From contig JAJEKV010000003.1 in NCBI GenBank assembly GCA_021234155.1, positions 10,602,413 to 10,666,412 on the forward strand: 64,000 nt of DNA, given 5' to 3'. Positions 49,767 through 62,382 of the stretch are shown here, in pieces. Under the pieces are notes generated by a model. That model had not been told where the DNA came from. It searched no databases and saw only the letters and a program-made list of their open reading frames with translations. The translations under genes were made by a program, and so were the position numbers. Each line of letters starts with the position of its first letter. Position 1 is the stretch's first letter. Source of the DNA: Isoetes taiwanensis. Taxonomy: Eukaryota; Streptophyta; Lycopodiopsida; Isoetales; Isoetaceae.

Positions 49767-52591
49767 CACTAGAGTTGTCCCTTGATGGACCATAAATGGT
49801 TCATTTGTACAGTTCGCTTTAAAATTCATATAAAATCAATGACATAAAATTCAGTTAAACCCTTTCTACATGTTAATATATGGCAGTCATGTTGCCCAAA
49901 ATTGAAAGTTATGTTTAGGTGAATCAAGGGGGGTCAAGTCCAGTTTGCTTCATGTTTACATAATATAAAACTGTCTCAATAAAAGGATTTTTTTGATTTT
50001 TTTCATTATAATGATATTTTTCTATACGAGATAAGGATTAATACACAAAAAACCTTGTTCCAATCCGAAGTCTAGAAAGGAAGATATAGCCATCAAACAT
50101 GACCGGGGTCAAAATAGTTTTAAATCTTACGTGGACCAATAATGGTTCCCGAAGGTCGCTTTCAATTAAAATTCTATAACTTTTGCATGAAAATGATTTT
50201 TTACTTCAAATTTGGTATATAAGTACTTGACTAATTGGTCCATGCATAAAAAAATATTTGTTGAAATTTCAAATTTGAAGCTTCAAATTTTAACTTATAA
50301 TAACACTTTTAAGTAACTTTTAATTGATGTCTATTTTGTTATATTTGAAAGAAATTTATTGAAATAGTATGTCATTGAAAAAATAATATATGAATGCTTA
50401 CATGGATATGAAACCAATGAAAAAACAAGTAAAGAAAAAGAGCAAAAGGCACGATCATGATAAATCAATAAAGGTTTCTGTACATAAGACCATTACTGGT
50501 CCACAAGTTCATTTTAAATCAATAACTTCTTTACCTTATTAGATCTCAAGCCGAATTTGAGGATATTAGTATTTCATGAGATCCTCTATCAATAAAAAAT
50601 ATCTATTGCTAGGTTTGGGCTAAAACTTTTAGTATTAGTTCCAAGTTATCATCAAATATTTTCCATATTTGATCTCTAGATTTGTGCCTTATGAACGTCA
50701 AACACCATATTTCAAAGCTTCCCAAAGTTAAGATAGCAATGCAAGATGAACCAAGGAAAAATATGAAAAGATATGCCTAAAGAAGATCAAGATAGACTGC
50801 TATGCCGATGCCAATTATTGGTCCACATGACCTCTCATTTAAAAGTTAAGAACATCATCATCTTAATCAATTCTTTAGAATATAGTTTATATCACATTAT
50901 ATATGATAACATTAGTTGATTAGGGAGGATTGTCTATCTAAAAAGTGATATCGGAGCACAAAAATTAAGTAGTTAAGGGCTACTTTGGGGTCTGTTTTTA
51001 GTAGTGATACACACTTTAGCATGTCGCGACACAGGTGCTGATTTAGTGCTGATTGCCCTTCAAGCTGCCCTTCATTGCCCTTCCCTTGCCCTTTATTGCC
51101 CTTCAAAAAATATTGGAATGTTCTTTATTTAGGTATAATATAATGAGCATATTAGCAATGTGATTGCTGATCACACATGTTACCTATGAAGGTGCTGATT
51201 TAGTGCTTGAATTTCGTTTTTTTGTATACCACTAGCAAAAAAACACCCTTTGAATGTATGAGAAAGTCCACTTACACCTTTCAAAGATTATCTTATAGAC
51301 GATGAGAAATCATAATATTATTGTAGGGAACAAAATGAATAGAGCCAATGCAAATAAATAGAGAAATTTTCTCAATCCATTTGGTTTAATCCTGGACCTA
51401 TACATAGTCCATGCTTATTTATATTCAAATCTTGTATATAATATATTATCCTAACATGAAATTTGAGATATATATTGCCAACAAAGGTTCAAATTTACAA
51501 AATTTATAGCCTATCATAAAAGTTGATCTACATGTACTATGGTCCTACTTAGACTACAACATTTTGGAGCAGCCACACATTGTCTAACTTTATAATATTG
51601 GAAAGTAAGTAGGTTTCTTCATTTTTTTTCCTAATAAGACCACAACAAGGATCTCAATATCCCTTTTTATCATACATTGCGCCATTTAAAAGGCAATAAG
51701 TTAATTTTTGAGATGAACTAGAAAAACAGGTACGGAAAGTCTTTTGATCTATTTATTTATAGTCATGGCTAAACTTCGTGATATTGTCCTCTATTCATCA
51801 ATAACTATCACTACCTACATTATTGTTGAGTTTTAGACCTATAAAGGTATAATTAATGCACTTTGGAACCTTTCTTTGTGTTCATCCTGTTATATTAGAG
51901 CTCGTTTAGATCTAGATAATGCATGGTTATACCCTAGTTACACTATATTTATGTTGATAAAGTAAATTCCTACATAGAGTTGATTAGAATGCATCATTTA
52001 CTATCCTTATGAGACTTATAGATGGGATTTATTGAAGCACTTTAACCCATATTTTTATTTTGAATTCTATACAATAATTTCTTTAGTTAATAACGATACT
52101 AATAAAACATATAAACATAAAAAAAATTCTTTGAACTATAGGTTACCTAGTTAAGGACTCATTGTCACAAAAACTAAGTCAAAACTTGTAATAATAAGAG
52201 AGAAATAATTCTTGAACCTCATGCAGCATTTTTAAGCAAAATAGGGTTTGGCGACTTCAATTAAAATCAAATGATAGTGGCAAAACATGGAAACATGCAA
52301 ATTGATATGTTTTATCATAATACATCAATTAATTTCATATTTAGCAAGGTTTAGACACTTTTATGCTAGAAAATTGAAGAATGCAGTTCTAGAGTGCTGT
52401 AAAAACTGCCAAATTCTTCAAAGTTTGAAGAATCATACCAATATAAAGGTGTATCCAATGGTCATGAAATTCTCACAGGTCGTTAAGAATCAAGTGAAGA
52501 CTCAAATAGTGGTGGTATATTTTAAAATTAAAATTTATCTTGTGAGATATATCGGTTTAAGTGGCAGGGGGTATGGTGGACCATTTCTGGT
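49767..52591. repeat. 2.8-kb degenerate tandem region between 186-bp direct repeats
   Basis: AT-rich and without genes. The imperfect palindrome ACCA-nnnn-TGGT (with GGACC or GGTCC flanks) recurs at about 49,789, 50,135, 50,489, 50,811 and 52,579, the first four at 322-356-bp spacing. Each is followed by related TTCATTTTAAAATCAATAAC-like words. This suggests old tandem units of about 340 bp. It is absent from the corresponding place in copy A. Confidence 0.6.
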
Positions 52592-53586
52592 CCTTTTAAG
52601 TTTAGGCTGCATGTGAATAGAAATTACAGTGGTAATTCATGGCATCACTAAGCCATAGAGATTGAAGTCCCTTCAGCAGCAAACTTACACAATATGCCAT
52701 GTTTAAGCAGTTATCTCCTCATCCTATTAAAAAGACCATTCATGGATGGACTAGTCTAGACAAACACAGAGTATTAAGAAGAACCTAGTAATGCATATAA
52801 TACTCCATGGATGTTGAAGGAAATCCAGCAATGACGTGAAACCCACATAGAATATGTCCAGTTTATGCAGGATTAAAACAGAAGTTAAGTTACAGCAGGA
52901 TTAAACACACAGATTCTATAAGCAATGCAATGCAACTTTGCGTTCAAAAATTTTGAATGATTTAAGCAGAAAGGATAATAAATCCGTCAAACCTGAACTT
53001 GTTGGTTGAGCTCATAGGCATCGATTGTAGGAAGCTTGCTGGAGGCCACATTGCTTGGGCAGACCACCATGTTTTTAACATTGTTGCATGCAACTGCAAC
53101 CACAGTGTAGCAACCTCATAGATCTCTATTTTGTTCTTCCCTTTGTAAGAAAATACTTCTCCCATGTAAGCAACAGCCTTACTACTCTGATCTGTGTCTT
53201 GGCTTGCCTGTATAGAAATAGGATGGATTGCCATGGATGCATAGACGGCAGCATCACTCTTCCCCAATCTAGAAAACGAAAGCTATATATGGGCAAATCC
53301 ATTTTCGACTTTTGTGCAGTACAATTTTGGGAACCGGCTGGAGTGCCTAGATGAACATGCAATCTCGGATTCGCATCCAACCGGCAAGCATTCTTGCTTA
53401 TAAGCTCCACGTTAGGTTTAGAAACCCTAAAACACAATCTCCATGATATTAGGAAAACCTAAGTTAGAAATATAGAGCAGAACTTATTTTTAATTGTTAG
53501 GACATGTTCCATGTGGGGTTTGTATGCAACTTTTGACCCCAATAACATGTTTCAACTGCTTTAAAATGTGCAGATTGATAACCTTA
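52592..53586. repeat. Duplication block D2, copy B
   Basis: Counterpart of 41,793-42,787, joined without interruption to block D3 at CTTA (53,583-53,586). This junction is the pre-insertion (empty) site of the TIR element in copy A. Confidence 0.92.
52962..53267 (-). CDS. Hypothetical ORF kept in both duplicates (copy B)
   Basis: Same 101-residue frame as at 42,163-42,468, with GEVFSYKG in place of VEVFSYKG and PPASF in place of PPTSF. No domain recognised. Conservation follows from the recent duplication and is not by itself evidence of selection. Confidence 0.3.
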   Translation of the reverse strand: MGKSDAAVYASMAIHPISIQASQDTDQSSKAVAYMGEVFSYKGKNKIEIYEVATLWLQLHATMLKTWWSAQAMWPPASFLQSMPMSSTNKFRFDGFIILSA

Positions 53587-54335
53587 GCCTTTTAGCTTGG
53601 GAACATTTCCAACATATGAGCATTGAGTACCTCAACTTATCCTTAGATTGAAAGCACCTTGTGGCCCGTACACCACCATAGGCCATATAATAATAAAAAA
53701 AAAAAAAAAACCTATTATTGCCAAGTTTTTTCCCTCAAAAACCCTCCCATGCGGGGTTTTTTTTATTCTTAGCAGTAATACGCTTGTTGTATTCCTTGTT
53801 TGGGTCCCATAAGACAATTGGTCTCCACAGGCAATAAAAATCAATTCAATTCTAGTGACTCAATCAATTCTATTTCAGTAATGCGATCGTTATAATTGTG
53901 CACTATTTGGTCTGCTATAGCTTAATTGTTTTGTGCTTAATCTGTAAGCGAAAATTGTCTATAGCTAGTTGCCTTTTAATGTCTTTCAACATGCGCATGA
54001 TTTGGCAGACTATAAAAGTATCTTTTCTTCTATTCGACTTCTTGCCTTCCCTTTCTGCATCAACCAAAATTTGTTGTTCGGACATTTTTATCAAATTTTG
54101 TATGGGTGTGATAGAGTGGCTATGAACTTTTGCTCCGCTGGATCATATTGTATTTTTGACCTCTTGAACTTTTCATAATTTTTTTGTGTTGATCTAATTG
54201 CTTTGGATCTTAATCCTGCTTACAATGTCGTGGATAGCTGGCGATACTCGAATCCCCGTCCACCAAAACTTGTTGAAATCACGAAGCCTGCCGCTACTAT
54301 AACGATTAGGCTAACACTGCAAGATAATCAGGTCA
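53583..54335. repeat. Duplication block D3, copy B
   Basis: Counterpart of 46,476-47,217. It carries the exon-like segment at 54,191-54,331 (DLNPAYNVVDSWRYSNPRP onward) ending in CAG|GT. Two further diverged pieces of its GGGGTTTTTTTAATC...AGTAATACGCC...CTTTATTTGGGTCTCATT motif lie in tandem at 54,740-54,890. Confidence 0.92.
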
Positions 54336-54739
54336 TCCTCATCTATCAATGGCTATAAATTAGGTTATTGCATTCATTCTTATAGCCCACTAGATTAAGT
54401 CTGCTAAAATAGACTTGGCCAGTTTATTTGTTATCCCAATGTAAAAGTATGCACTTTCACCTAGCCATGATAAAAAGAAGTCATCCAACATATTCATAAT
54501 GAATCCATATATACTTCGTAAATCATTGTCAAATCATCATAGTAAACTCGGGCTAGGTTTCAGATTAACTTGGTCAAAGTCCTGGTAGGTTTAAGCAGGT
54601 CTATCAGAAACGTGCAAAAACATAGTTCATGCTATCTCTAGGAAGTGATGGCTATGCACACTAAGTTGTGTCCCCCGACACTCATTTGACATGTCTCACT
54701 TACTTAATACTGCCAAGGCTCTTCCCTCAAAGCCCTACG

Positions 54740-54890
54740 GGGCGGGGTTTTTTTAATCCTAAATAGTAATACGCCTGCTAAGCTCTTTATTTGGGTCTCA
54801 TTGGCCTATAGGGCAGGGGTTTTTTAATCCTGAATAGTAATATGCCTAATATGCCTGCTAAGCTCTTTATTTGCGTCTCATTGGCCTATA
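54740..54890. repeat. Two diverged tandem copies of a D3 sub-motif
   Basis: GCGGGGTTTTTTTAATCC, TAATACGCCTGCTAAGCTC, TTTATTTGGGTCTCATTGG and CCTAT appear twice (about 70-80 bp apart), and the same order occurs once in each D3 block. The neighbouring 54.3-55.2 kb holds no gene I can support. Confidence 0.65.
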
Positions 54891-55254
54891 TGTCTTCATG
54901 GAGAATAAAACCCCATCTGATTCAATTCAAGTATAACTCGTGACTTGCCTCTTAAGTTGACGACTCAACCATTAAATCAAATAGACCTAGGGGTGAGATA
55001 GTCTAATATTTATAAATATTTAATCTGACCAAGGCAAGAGTGCAATATTTAACCTATGATCCACAATAGGCCTCCACTCCAATGGAAGATCCAATTCCAT
55101 TACTGTCCAAAATTTTCCGATGTGGCAACCAAAATCAGTGGTTTACTCCCTGGAGTTTCTGTTACCAGCTTCTAAATCTTCCACATAAGCAGATCATAGT
55201 GTTTGAAGAAGACTGCGGGAACTGTAGTGGAATGGTGAGTCCGGACTCCTGAAT

Positions 55255-55457
55255 TTAGCATGGAAGTTAGAATAGAAAAGAAAAGGTGGCAATTTTCTAA
55301 TGCCTTAATAATTTCGTTACATATGATTGTAACCGCTGACGCCAAGTATCCGGTTATTGATTTTCACATCAGTACCACCAACATCCTGTTAAACTGGCCA
55401 GCATTGTGCAACAAACATGGAAGCCTGCACAGAATTCATTCACTTATAATCACATAG
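55255..55457 (+). pseudogene. Receptor-like kinase relic (catalytic-loop region)
   Basis: The frame reads FSNALIISLHMIVTADAKYP then VIDFHISTTNILLN. This lines up with the ALxYLH...PVIHRDIKTTNILLN helix and catalytic loop of plant receptor-like kinases, with HRD changed to DFH. Only about 60 residues are left and no DFG is seen. It is resemblance over a short segment, so moderate confidence only. Confidence 0.42.
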
Positions 55458-55645
55458 AGATACGATCACGACATATCTGAGCAGCCATGTGATTTGGCAA
55501 AAAAAGTGAATAATTTCTTCTTGAAGCAGGATCTGATATTTCTATATTTGGTTCTCCTCCAGAACAAGAGACGCAACGCAGGTAGAAACTTTTAATAGAG
55601 GCACTTTTACCTAGTGGTATCCATTATAACCCGTTCTTTTTTTTG

Positions 55646-55677
55646 TAGTAGTAGGAGGAGTAGTAGTAGTAGTAGTG
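55646..55677. repeat. GTA/GGA trinucleotide microsatellite
   Basis: GTAGTAGTAGGAGGAGTAGTAG-type run directly before the proposed start codon of PPR gene 2, probably in its 5' untranslated region. Confidence 0.85.
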
Positions 55678-55681
55678 CCAA

Positions 55682-58389
55682 ATGTTTCACAAGCTACGGA
55701 GTGACAGGATCAAACAAGTTCCAATAAGACCAAGTTCATTTGTTCTACTGTTCACGTGCTTCTCAAGCGGTCATCCAGGTATTTAGCTTTTGAATTTGAA
55801 TCAGGAGCTCTAACGTGACGTGACTTCTTAAATGACATAGTTGCAGGCATTTCCAACATTGGATTGGTTGAAGCGATTCAGTCTGTAGAAACTAAGCTGC
55901 AAAACGGGGATCACATACCTAGAGAAGTTGCTTATTGTCTGGTGCATGAGTGTGCAAATTTGCAAGACTTGCAACTAGGCAGGCAAGTACACTCCTTGAC
56001 AGTTCGGGCTGGACTTGATTCAATTGCTGTATTGGGTGATCATCTGATTCGTTTGTTTGCCTCATGTGAATGCTTGTTTGAAGCAAATTATGTATTCAGC
56101 AAGGTCATAAAACCAAGTCAGTATACATGGAATGCAATCATTGCAGCATACATGAAGCTTGGAAAATCTGAATTAGCCCTGAAGCTATATCATAGAATGT
56201 GGCATGAGAGCAAAATAGTAGATAAGTTTACCTTTCTAAACATATTAAAAGCGTGCAGTAACACAAGTGCCATAGAGCAATGCAGATATATCCATGGGCA
56301 TGTCATTGAGTATGGCCTCCAATCTGATCTGATGGTGGGAAGTATTCTTGTACATACATATGCCAAATGTGGAGAGCTGGACGAGGCACAGGCAATCTTT
56401 GACAAGTTGTTAATTGTGGATGTAGTGACATGGGGTGCATTGATTGCAGGATATGCCCAGCATGGAAAGGGACTTTATGCATTGCAATGTTTTTATGAAA
56501 TGCAGGATACAGGAACAACGCCAAATAAAGTCTCTTTTTTTAGTGCTTTGAAAGCATGTAGTAACATGGCCTTAATAGGGCAGGGTAGATATATCCATGA
56601 ACATATCATAGAATGTAAGCTTCACTTTGATACGCACCTAATGAATACAATTGTCGACATGTATGCAAAATGTGGGCACATGGATGAGGCAATTAGGCTC
56701 CTTGAAAAGTCAAGGAATCGGAATGTTGTGACATGGGGTGCAATTATTGCAGGATATGTCAAGCATGGGAAAGGAATCCTTGCCCTTGATATGTTTGAAA
56801 AGATGCAGACAGAAAACATTATACCCGACAAAGTCATATTTGTTAACATTCTGAAGGCAAGTGGCAGCATAAATGCCACAGAAAAGGGCAGGCTTATCCA
56901 CGAACAAATCATTGAATCTCGGCTTCAGATGGATATTATTGTGGGGACTAGCCTTCTTGACATGTACAGCAAGTGTGGTAAATTAAAGGAAGCAGAAAAT
57001 GTCTTTGATATGTTGCCTAACCGGAATGCAGTGACTTGGGGGACAATCATTACTGGATATGTTCAACACGGGGAAAATTTCCTTGCTCTTGAGTATTTAG
57101 AGCACATGTTGCAAGAGAAGTTAAGACCAACAAAAGTATCATTTTTGAGCACTGTGAAGGCATGCAGCAACCTGGGTTCTGTACAGCAAGGAAGAGTTAT
57201 TCATGAGCAGATGCTTGATAGTGGTCTACAACTTGATGCCATTCTTGGAAGCTCCCTAATAGACATGTATGTTAAATGTGGCAACTTGGATGAGGCTTGC
57301 GGACTCTTCACTAAATTGCCAGAACATGACATTGTAACCTGGGACACAATGATTGCTGGTTATGTTAAACATGGGAAATGCGATCTTGGTCTAGAATGCT
57401 TTGATAAGATGCAGCAGACAGGCATAATCCCTGATTGTGTCACCTTTATTAGTGTTTTGAAGGCATGTGGCAGTATTGGTGCCATAGAGCAAGGCAGACA
57501 AATCCACCAGAAGATCATAGAAAGTGGCCTCCAATCTGACATTGTCATAGGAGGTATGATAGTCGATATGTATGCTAAATGTGGAAATCTGGACGAGGCG
57601 CGCCAAGTTTTCAATGAACTGAAAGTTCGGGATTTGGTGGTCTGGAATGCAATGATAGATGGATATGCTCAGAATGAGAAAGAATTACTTGCTTTGGAAT
57701 GCTTTGACAATATGCACCAAGAAGGAATAGCTCCAAGTGTAGTTACCTTTTTGAGCATGTTGAAAGCAAGCAGCCGGATAGGTGCCATTGATCTTGGGAG
57801 AAACATCCATAAGAAGATCTGTGAGGGTGGATTCGAACTGGACATTAATGTGCTGAGTACGCTTGTTGATATGTATGCTAAATGTGGGAACCTGAAGGAG
57901 GCAAATGTTGTTTTCAACAAACTGTTAAATCCAGATATTGTGGCATGGAATGCCATGATTGCAGGATATGTACAAGTTGGAGACGTCGAGTCAGCCTTTG
58001 TTTGTTTTGAGGATATGCGATATAGGGGACCTAAACCAGATGATATTGCATTTACTTCTATCCTTACTGCATGTGGTCGTGCGGGCTTAGTGGAGGAAGG
58101 TTATTGGTATTGTGGTACCATGAAATACTATCATAGAATAAGGCCTGATATATTTCAGGTCACTTGTATGGTAGATCTTCTGGGCCGTGCAGGGTGCTTC
58201 AAAGATGTAGAGTATTTCATCCAAGATGTCGAAGAACTCAACATTCATGTATGGTTGAGTCTTCTTGGAACTTGTAGAATGCATATGAATACAGAACTGG
58301 GGAGAAGATGCTTCAACAAAATAGTTGTCTTAGATTCCTCCTGTGAAGCAGCTTATGTGATGTTGTCAAACATATATGGCAGTGCTTGA
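55682..58389 (+). CDS. PLS-class PPR protein 2 with a proposed short first exon
   Basis: The long frame (open from 55,819 to TGA 58,387) has no ATG until inside the repeats. Splicing a 68-bp intron, 55,779-55,846 (CAG|GTATTT ... TTGCAG|GC), joins it in frame to ATG 55,682. That exon reads MFHKLRSDRIKQVPIRPSSF, VLLFTCFSSGHP; it is basic, Ser/hydroxylated-rich and poor in acid, as organelle-targeting peptides are. About 875 residues result. There are some seven L-S-P rounds (DMYAKCGxLDEA; VVTWGAIIAGYxxHGK; ILKACxSIGAIEQGRxIH). The C-terminus (VWLSLLGTCRMHMNTELGRR, AAYVMLSNIYGSA) ends in E1 with no E2 or DYW. The role would be RNA binding in an organelle, with any editing enzyme supplied by a partner protein. 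Introns this short are near the plant minimum, so the exon is inferred. Confidence 0.88.
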
Positions 58390-61090
58390 CAAAATAGGCT
58401 TTCTGCTATGCACATATCCATGAGAATCTCTAATCTAATTTCGGTTCTCCATTACCTGCCTCACACCTAGGCAGCTGCAAGGAAAGCCCAAAATAAGTGA
58501 CTGGGACACTTCCCATAGTGCATCTCCAATTTCCTGGGCATCTTTCCCCATATGCATTCATGGATAAACCTTCTAACACTTTAAATGGGAAAAACAAGGA
58601 ATGGCAGAACCAACCATCGTTAACCAAAAGCTTAAAAAACTGAAGATGCGGAAAAAGCATTGGAGATTTATCTTCTAAGAACAGGATACATCACAAGATT
58701 CATACTGTTTAATGCCTAATGATAAGTTCAGAACTCCAGAAAATGGAAATCGGAGCAGCTTTTATCCTGCTGCAACGACCAGCAAAAATTGGCTAGAAAT
58801 GTTCACCAAGCACCAATTGTGGAAGCAGGTGGGAAATTTAGTAGATTTGGACCATGTCCCTTATGACTTTTTGGAGCTCCATAGCCTGGATAAGCATTGG
58901 AGTATAAGTTAGACTAACAACAAAAGCTAGTGCCAAATTACTTCCTAGGTAGAATTGGTTCTCTCTCTCCTTTGATGTTATGTAGACAGCTTTATCTGTC
59001 ACTCATGCCCCCATGCTATCAACCAACAGATTGGTGATTAATATGCTGAGCCCAACTTTGTCTCTTACTGTGGTACAAGCGCAAACACTAGTTTTTCCTC
59101 TAATTTTGCAAAGAATCAGTCGCTCTATTGTGGCCACTTCACACCTTATGATTGAAGACGATCCTCATCCTGATCTACTCATCCAACTAACTGTTAATAT
59201 TCATATTCTTATTAAGTATTGTCTCAACCATTCAGCTGTGTAAACCGTTTGTAGGTAAAAGTACATACGTGCAACCATGCGACTATAGTTACAGGAGGCT
59301 TTGGTTAGATGTGGAAGATGCATCTCTTCCTTGTTAGTCTCTTCTTATTGTATGCAGGGGCCATATGAATGGGCTAACGCAGGCCACAGAAATGGCAAAG
59401 TTTTAATATTATATGCTCAGTTGTGGTGTATTTGGAAGGTGTTGGGTATCTTCATATCTGAGCTATGTATTTAGGATTGATGGCATTTTGATTGAAGGCA
59501 TATTGCTAGAATAAACTAGTGATATAGTAGGAATATCTGATAGGGAGGCTTTGGATTTGACTACATTTCGCACTAGGCTTGACTCCGCTTCATGTTACAA
59601 CTCGACAAAGCCCCCCTCAGATTTTGCAAGCATTACCAGCAGTTCCTATGCTGGCAGAGGACCGACTGGGGAGCCTCAGTTTGTTCATTGCAGTTCAGAA
59701 GCAAAGGAAAATGTTTTGTTCTATGCTCTAAACCCCTTTGTTTTATGCTACTCAAATCATAGATTGTGTTAACATATAATTTTGTCTTTTACAACTGTGA
59801 TTTACTCCGAACTTCAAAGTTCCAGTGCTCATGTTGCAAGGATAGATTATAAGTTTGATGCTGGAAAAGTTGTACTTTAATATTATCCGGCATTCATACG
59901 GAGTCCTGTTTAGATACTCATTATGCTGGTATCAGCCTAAGATTACTGGTCCTGGAAACTTGCCGACTTTTTTAAACTGGGTGTTTCAGTTTCTTATAGT
60001 GCGTTATGAATTGTCACTTTGTATCTAAATCTACCGTAGGTCATGAGTGGATGATTTTGGCATTGGAGGGCAGGGAAAGCTTGATAAATACATACAAAAG
60101 GGAATGATTAAGCCAAATTGTGGTACTGGTAGATTTATCAGGAATTCTGTAAGTTTGTTTCCCAAAGCTCGTGCTTGAGTGAGGACTATCAGTTGAATAT
60201 CTGATTTGACTGGAAAGGGAACACATTCGCTTCATATAACATAGAGCTTTGTCTCACAAAAGCTTACAAACTCGACTTTCCAAGCGGTTATGTTATGGCC
60301 TCTCTGTTGAAATATCACAGAAGGTTTGGACAGGTATGGCAAGTTTTATGCATGGCAGAAAGTCTCTATTTTCTCTCAGCTATTCATGTGCTATCAGATA
60401 TGAATCATTAGCATATGAATCATGGGGTTTGATGAACCATGTGGCTCGGCCAACCCAAAAGTACCATTATCCGCATAGGTCTCCGCCCAATTTATCTAAT
60501 AACAAGTTATAACCAGTTTAATAGTGTTCCTCCATAGGCTACCCTTTTTAGCCTTGGGAAAAACTTGATGTTGTATAAGGATAGCGCAATTGGGACTGGA
60601 TTCCCGGTTTTGCAGCGACCGGCGCACGATCGCTGCAAAACTGGTCTGCCAATTGGTTGACTAGCTTCAAATATATAATTATAGCAGTCTTTGGTCTGAT
60701 TCCATTTATGGCCAATGCATGAGATTGGAATAGCAAGCTTCATCTATTATAAGTATAGAAAAGAAGGGTTTTTATCATCCACGGAGGCCAATATGTGACC
60801 TAAAAAATGCCCCAAAGGGTTTTTGGGGGAAAAACTGTGACAGAAATAAGAGTGTTGTCAAATTGTACAAATATATACTATGAGAAAAATTGCCCGAGAA
60901 TATAGCTGACCCCGTCAATCCATGACCACTTGAAGGTATGATCCCAACATCCGTACTCAGGACGTACTCAACATCTTATGTAGCGGCTGGCCGGGCCTGA
61001 CCAACTCAGTGTAGATAACTCTGAAAGGTATAACATTCGTCTTCCACTGGTCCCACTTGGCAACATTGACAAAATCTATCTTGGCGCGGC
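58390..61090. other. Mostly non-coding stretch downstream of PPR gene 2
   Basis: Several short protein-like frames (59,551-59,772, MDLTTFRTRLDSASCYN onward; 60,249-60,512) have no recognised domain. A hairpin with a 15-bp stem (one mismatch) and 11-base loop lies at 60,604-60,644 (CCGGTTTTGCAGCGA against TCGCTGCAAAACTGG). Confidence 0.4.
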
Positions 61091-61099
61091 TTCCCAATC

Positions 61100-62310
61100 C
61101 ATCTCCCCATCTCAATTCAGAGGCGGTGTGCACGTACGCGAATTAACGCAATGGATCTGCGCTTTTTCATGGGCAGATGGGGGCGCAAGTATTGTGGCAT
61201 TGGTAATGTGCCGTCTTAACCTGTTCAAGGGTGCTTGCATCCTAGAGCTTGCTGAGGAAGCATGCGGCGATTGGCCTCCTTTTGCACTTGGATGTGCCTG
61301 TGCTCCTGCATATGCATATTCCATCTAGCCAACCATTAAGCCCTCTTTTCCTGCCAACAGGCCTTCAAGCGCTGCGGCCCCATTGCCACGGTGTAAGCCA
61401 AGTTAAAGAGGCGAGCGTCGTCCATACTGACCACCTTCTGGAAACCTCTGAAGAGGCAGGAAGCATGTCTCCTGTAACAGTATTTGACATGGCATTGTGG
61501 ACTTCAACCCCATCTGAGCAAGGATCTGTGCCTGGAGCCGGTTGATGAGGTGCTCCTCTCCCCCTTCTATCAGGCCACACACACCCACCATATTATGGCT
61601 CCTGCATCTCCGCTTTGGAGCTCTTTGGTGGCCAGGTCCATGCTGGATGTCGTGAAAGGTGCTATTTGCAATTGACGGAGCGTGGGTTGTGGCCTGCGTT
61701 GGGGTGTTCGCGGCATGGGCCGACTTGAGGTCCCAGTTGACATCGTGCAGGCTGTTGCGCATGTGGAAGTGGTGCGACCTGTGTTGCGGCCTCTCCTTTG
61801 TGAAGCCTAGAGCTCAGCTCCTGCTGGAATTATTGTTGCCTTGCCAATTCATGCATGCACCGATGCAGCTGTTCATGAGCCTCTGCATGGATGCACTTGC
61901 CTTGCTCAGCGCACCTCTAGCAGTTCTTGCAAATCCCTCTCTCGAGCGGTGAGGCTATGCTCGAGTTCTAGCAAGAGGGTACTGATGAAGGCACTTCTCG
62001 TGACTTGCCCCTACTCTGAAGGGCTTTCAAATGTGACTGGTTCTCCTCAAAGATGGCTTGAAGACCTCGTGTTGTGCAGCCTCCTCAAGTTCCGATCGAA
62101 GGCGAGAGATGTTTGCCATCATCTCTTGCTCGATCTGTCACGTGTCATGGCTTCCATGGTGTTTGACAGGGAGTCTAGGTGAGAGCGCAGGTTAGTGAGC
62201 TTCTGCTTGACCTGCTGCCTCTTGAAGTGCACCAAGCAGATGCCTTCTTCCGTCTGCTGTGTGTAGATCTCTAGCTCTGCAATCCACTGCTTCTTTTGGA
62301 ATGTGTACTA
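61100..62310 (-). pseudogene. Coiled-coil protein relic
   Basis: The minus strand reads TFQKKQWIAELEIYTQQTEE, GICLVHFKRQQVKQKLTNLR and SHLDSLSNTMEAMTRD. After a frameshift come IEQEMMANISRLRSELEEAA and QHEVF; after another, AIFEENQSHLKALQSRGKSR; then ASASMQRLMNSCIGACMN. Leu/Glu/Lys/Gln spacing predicts a long coiled coil. At least four frameshifts and stops break it. The region is more GC-rich than its flanks. The 61.1-61.8 kb part holds more broken frames, also best on the minus strand. It could be kinesin-like or golgin-like, but no motor or other domain is visible, so it is left unnamed. Confidence 0.55.
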
Positions 62311-62382
62311 AAGGGCTCTCTACAAGTTCAAGGGATACTTAAAAGTTCAAAAAATAAAAGCAATGCTCTCGCCTCTAGTGGG

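Noticed and set aside
55864-55866. TTG at 55,864 as the start of PPR gene 2
   Set aside because: A non-ATG start is unlikely in a plant nuclear gene; an upstream exon with ATG 55,682 fits the splice signals and frame.
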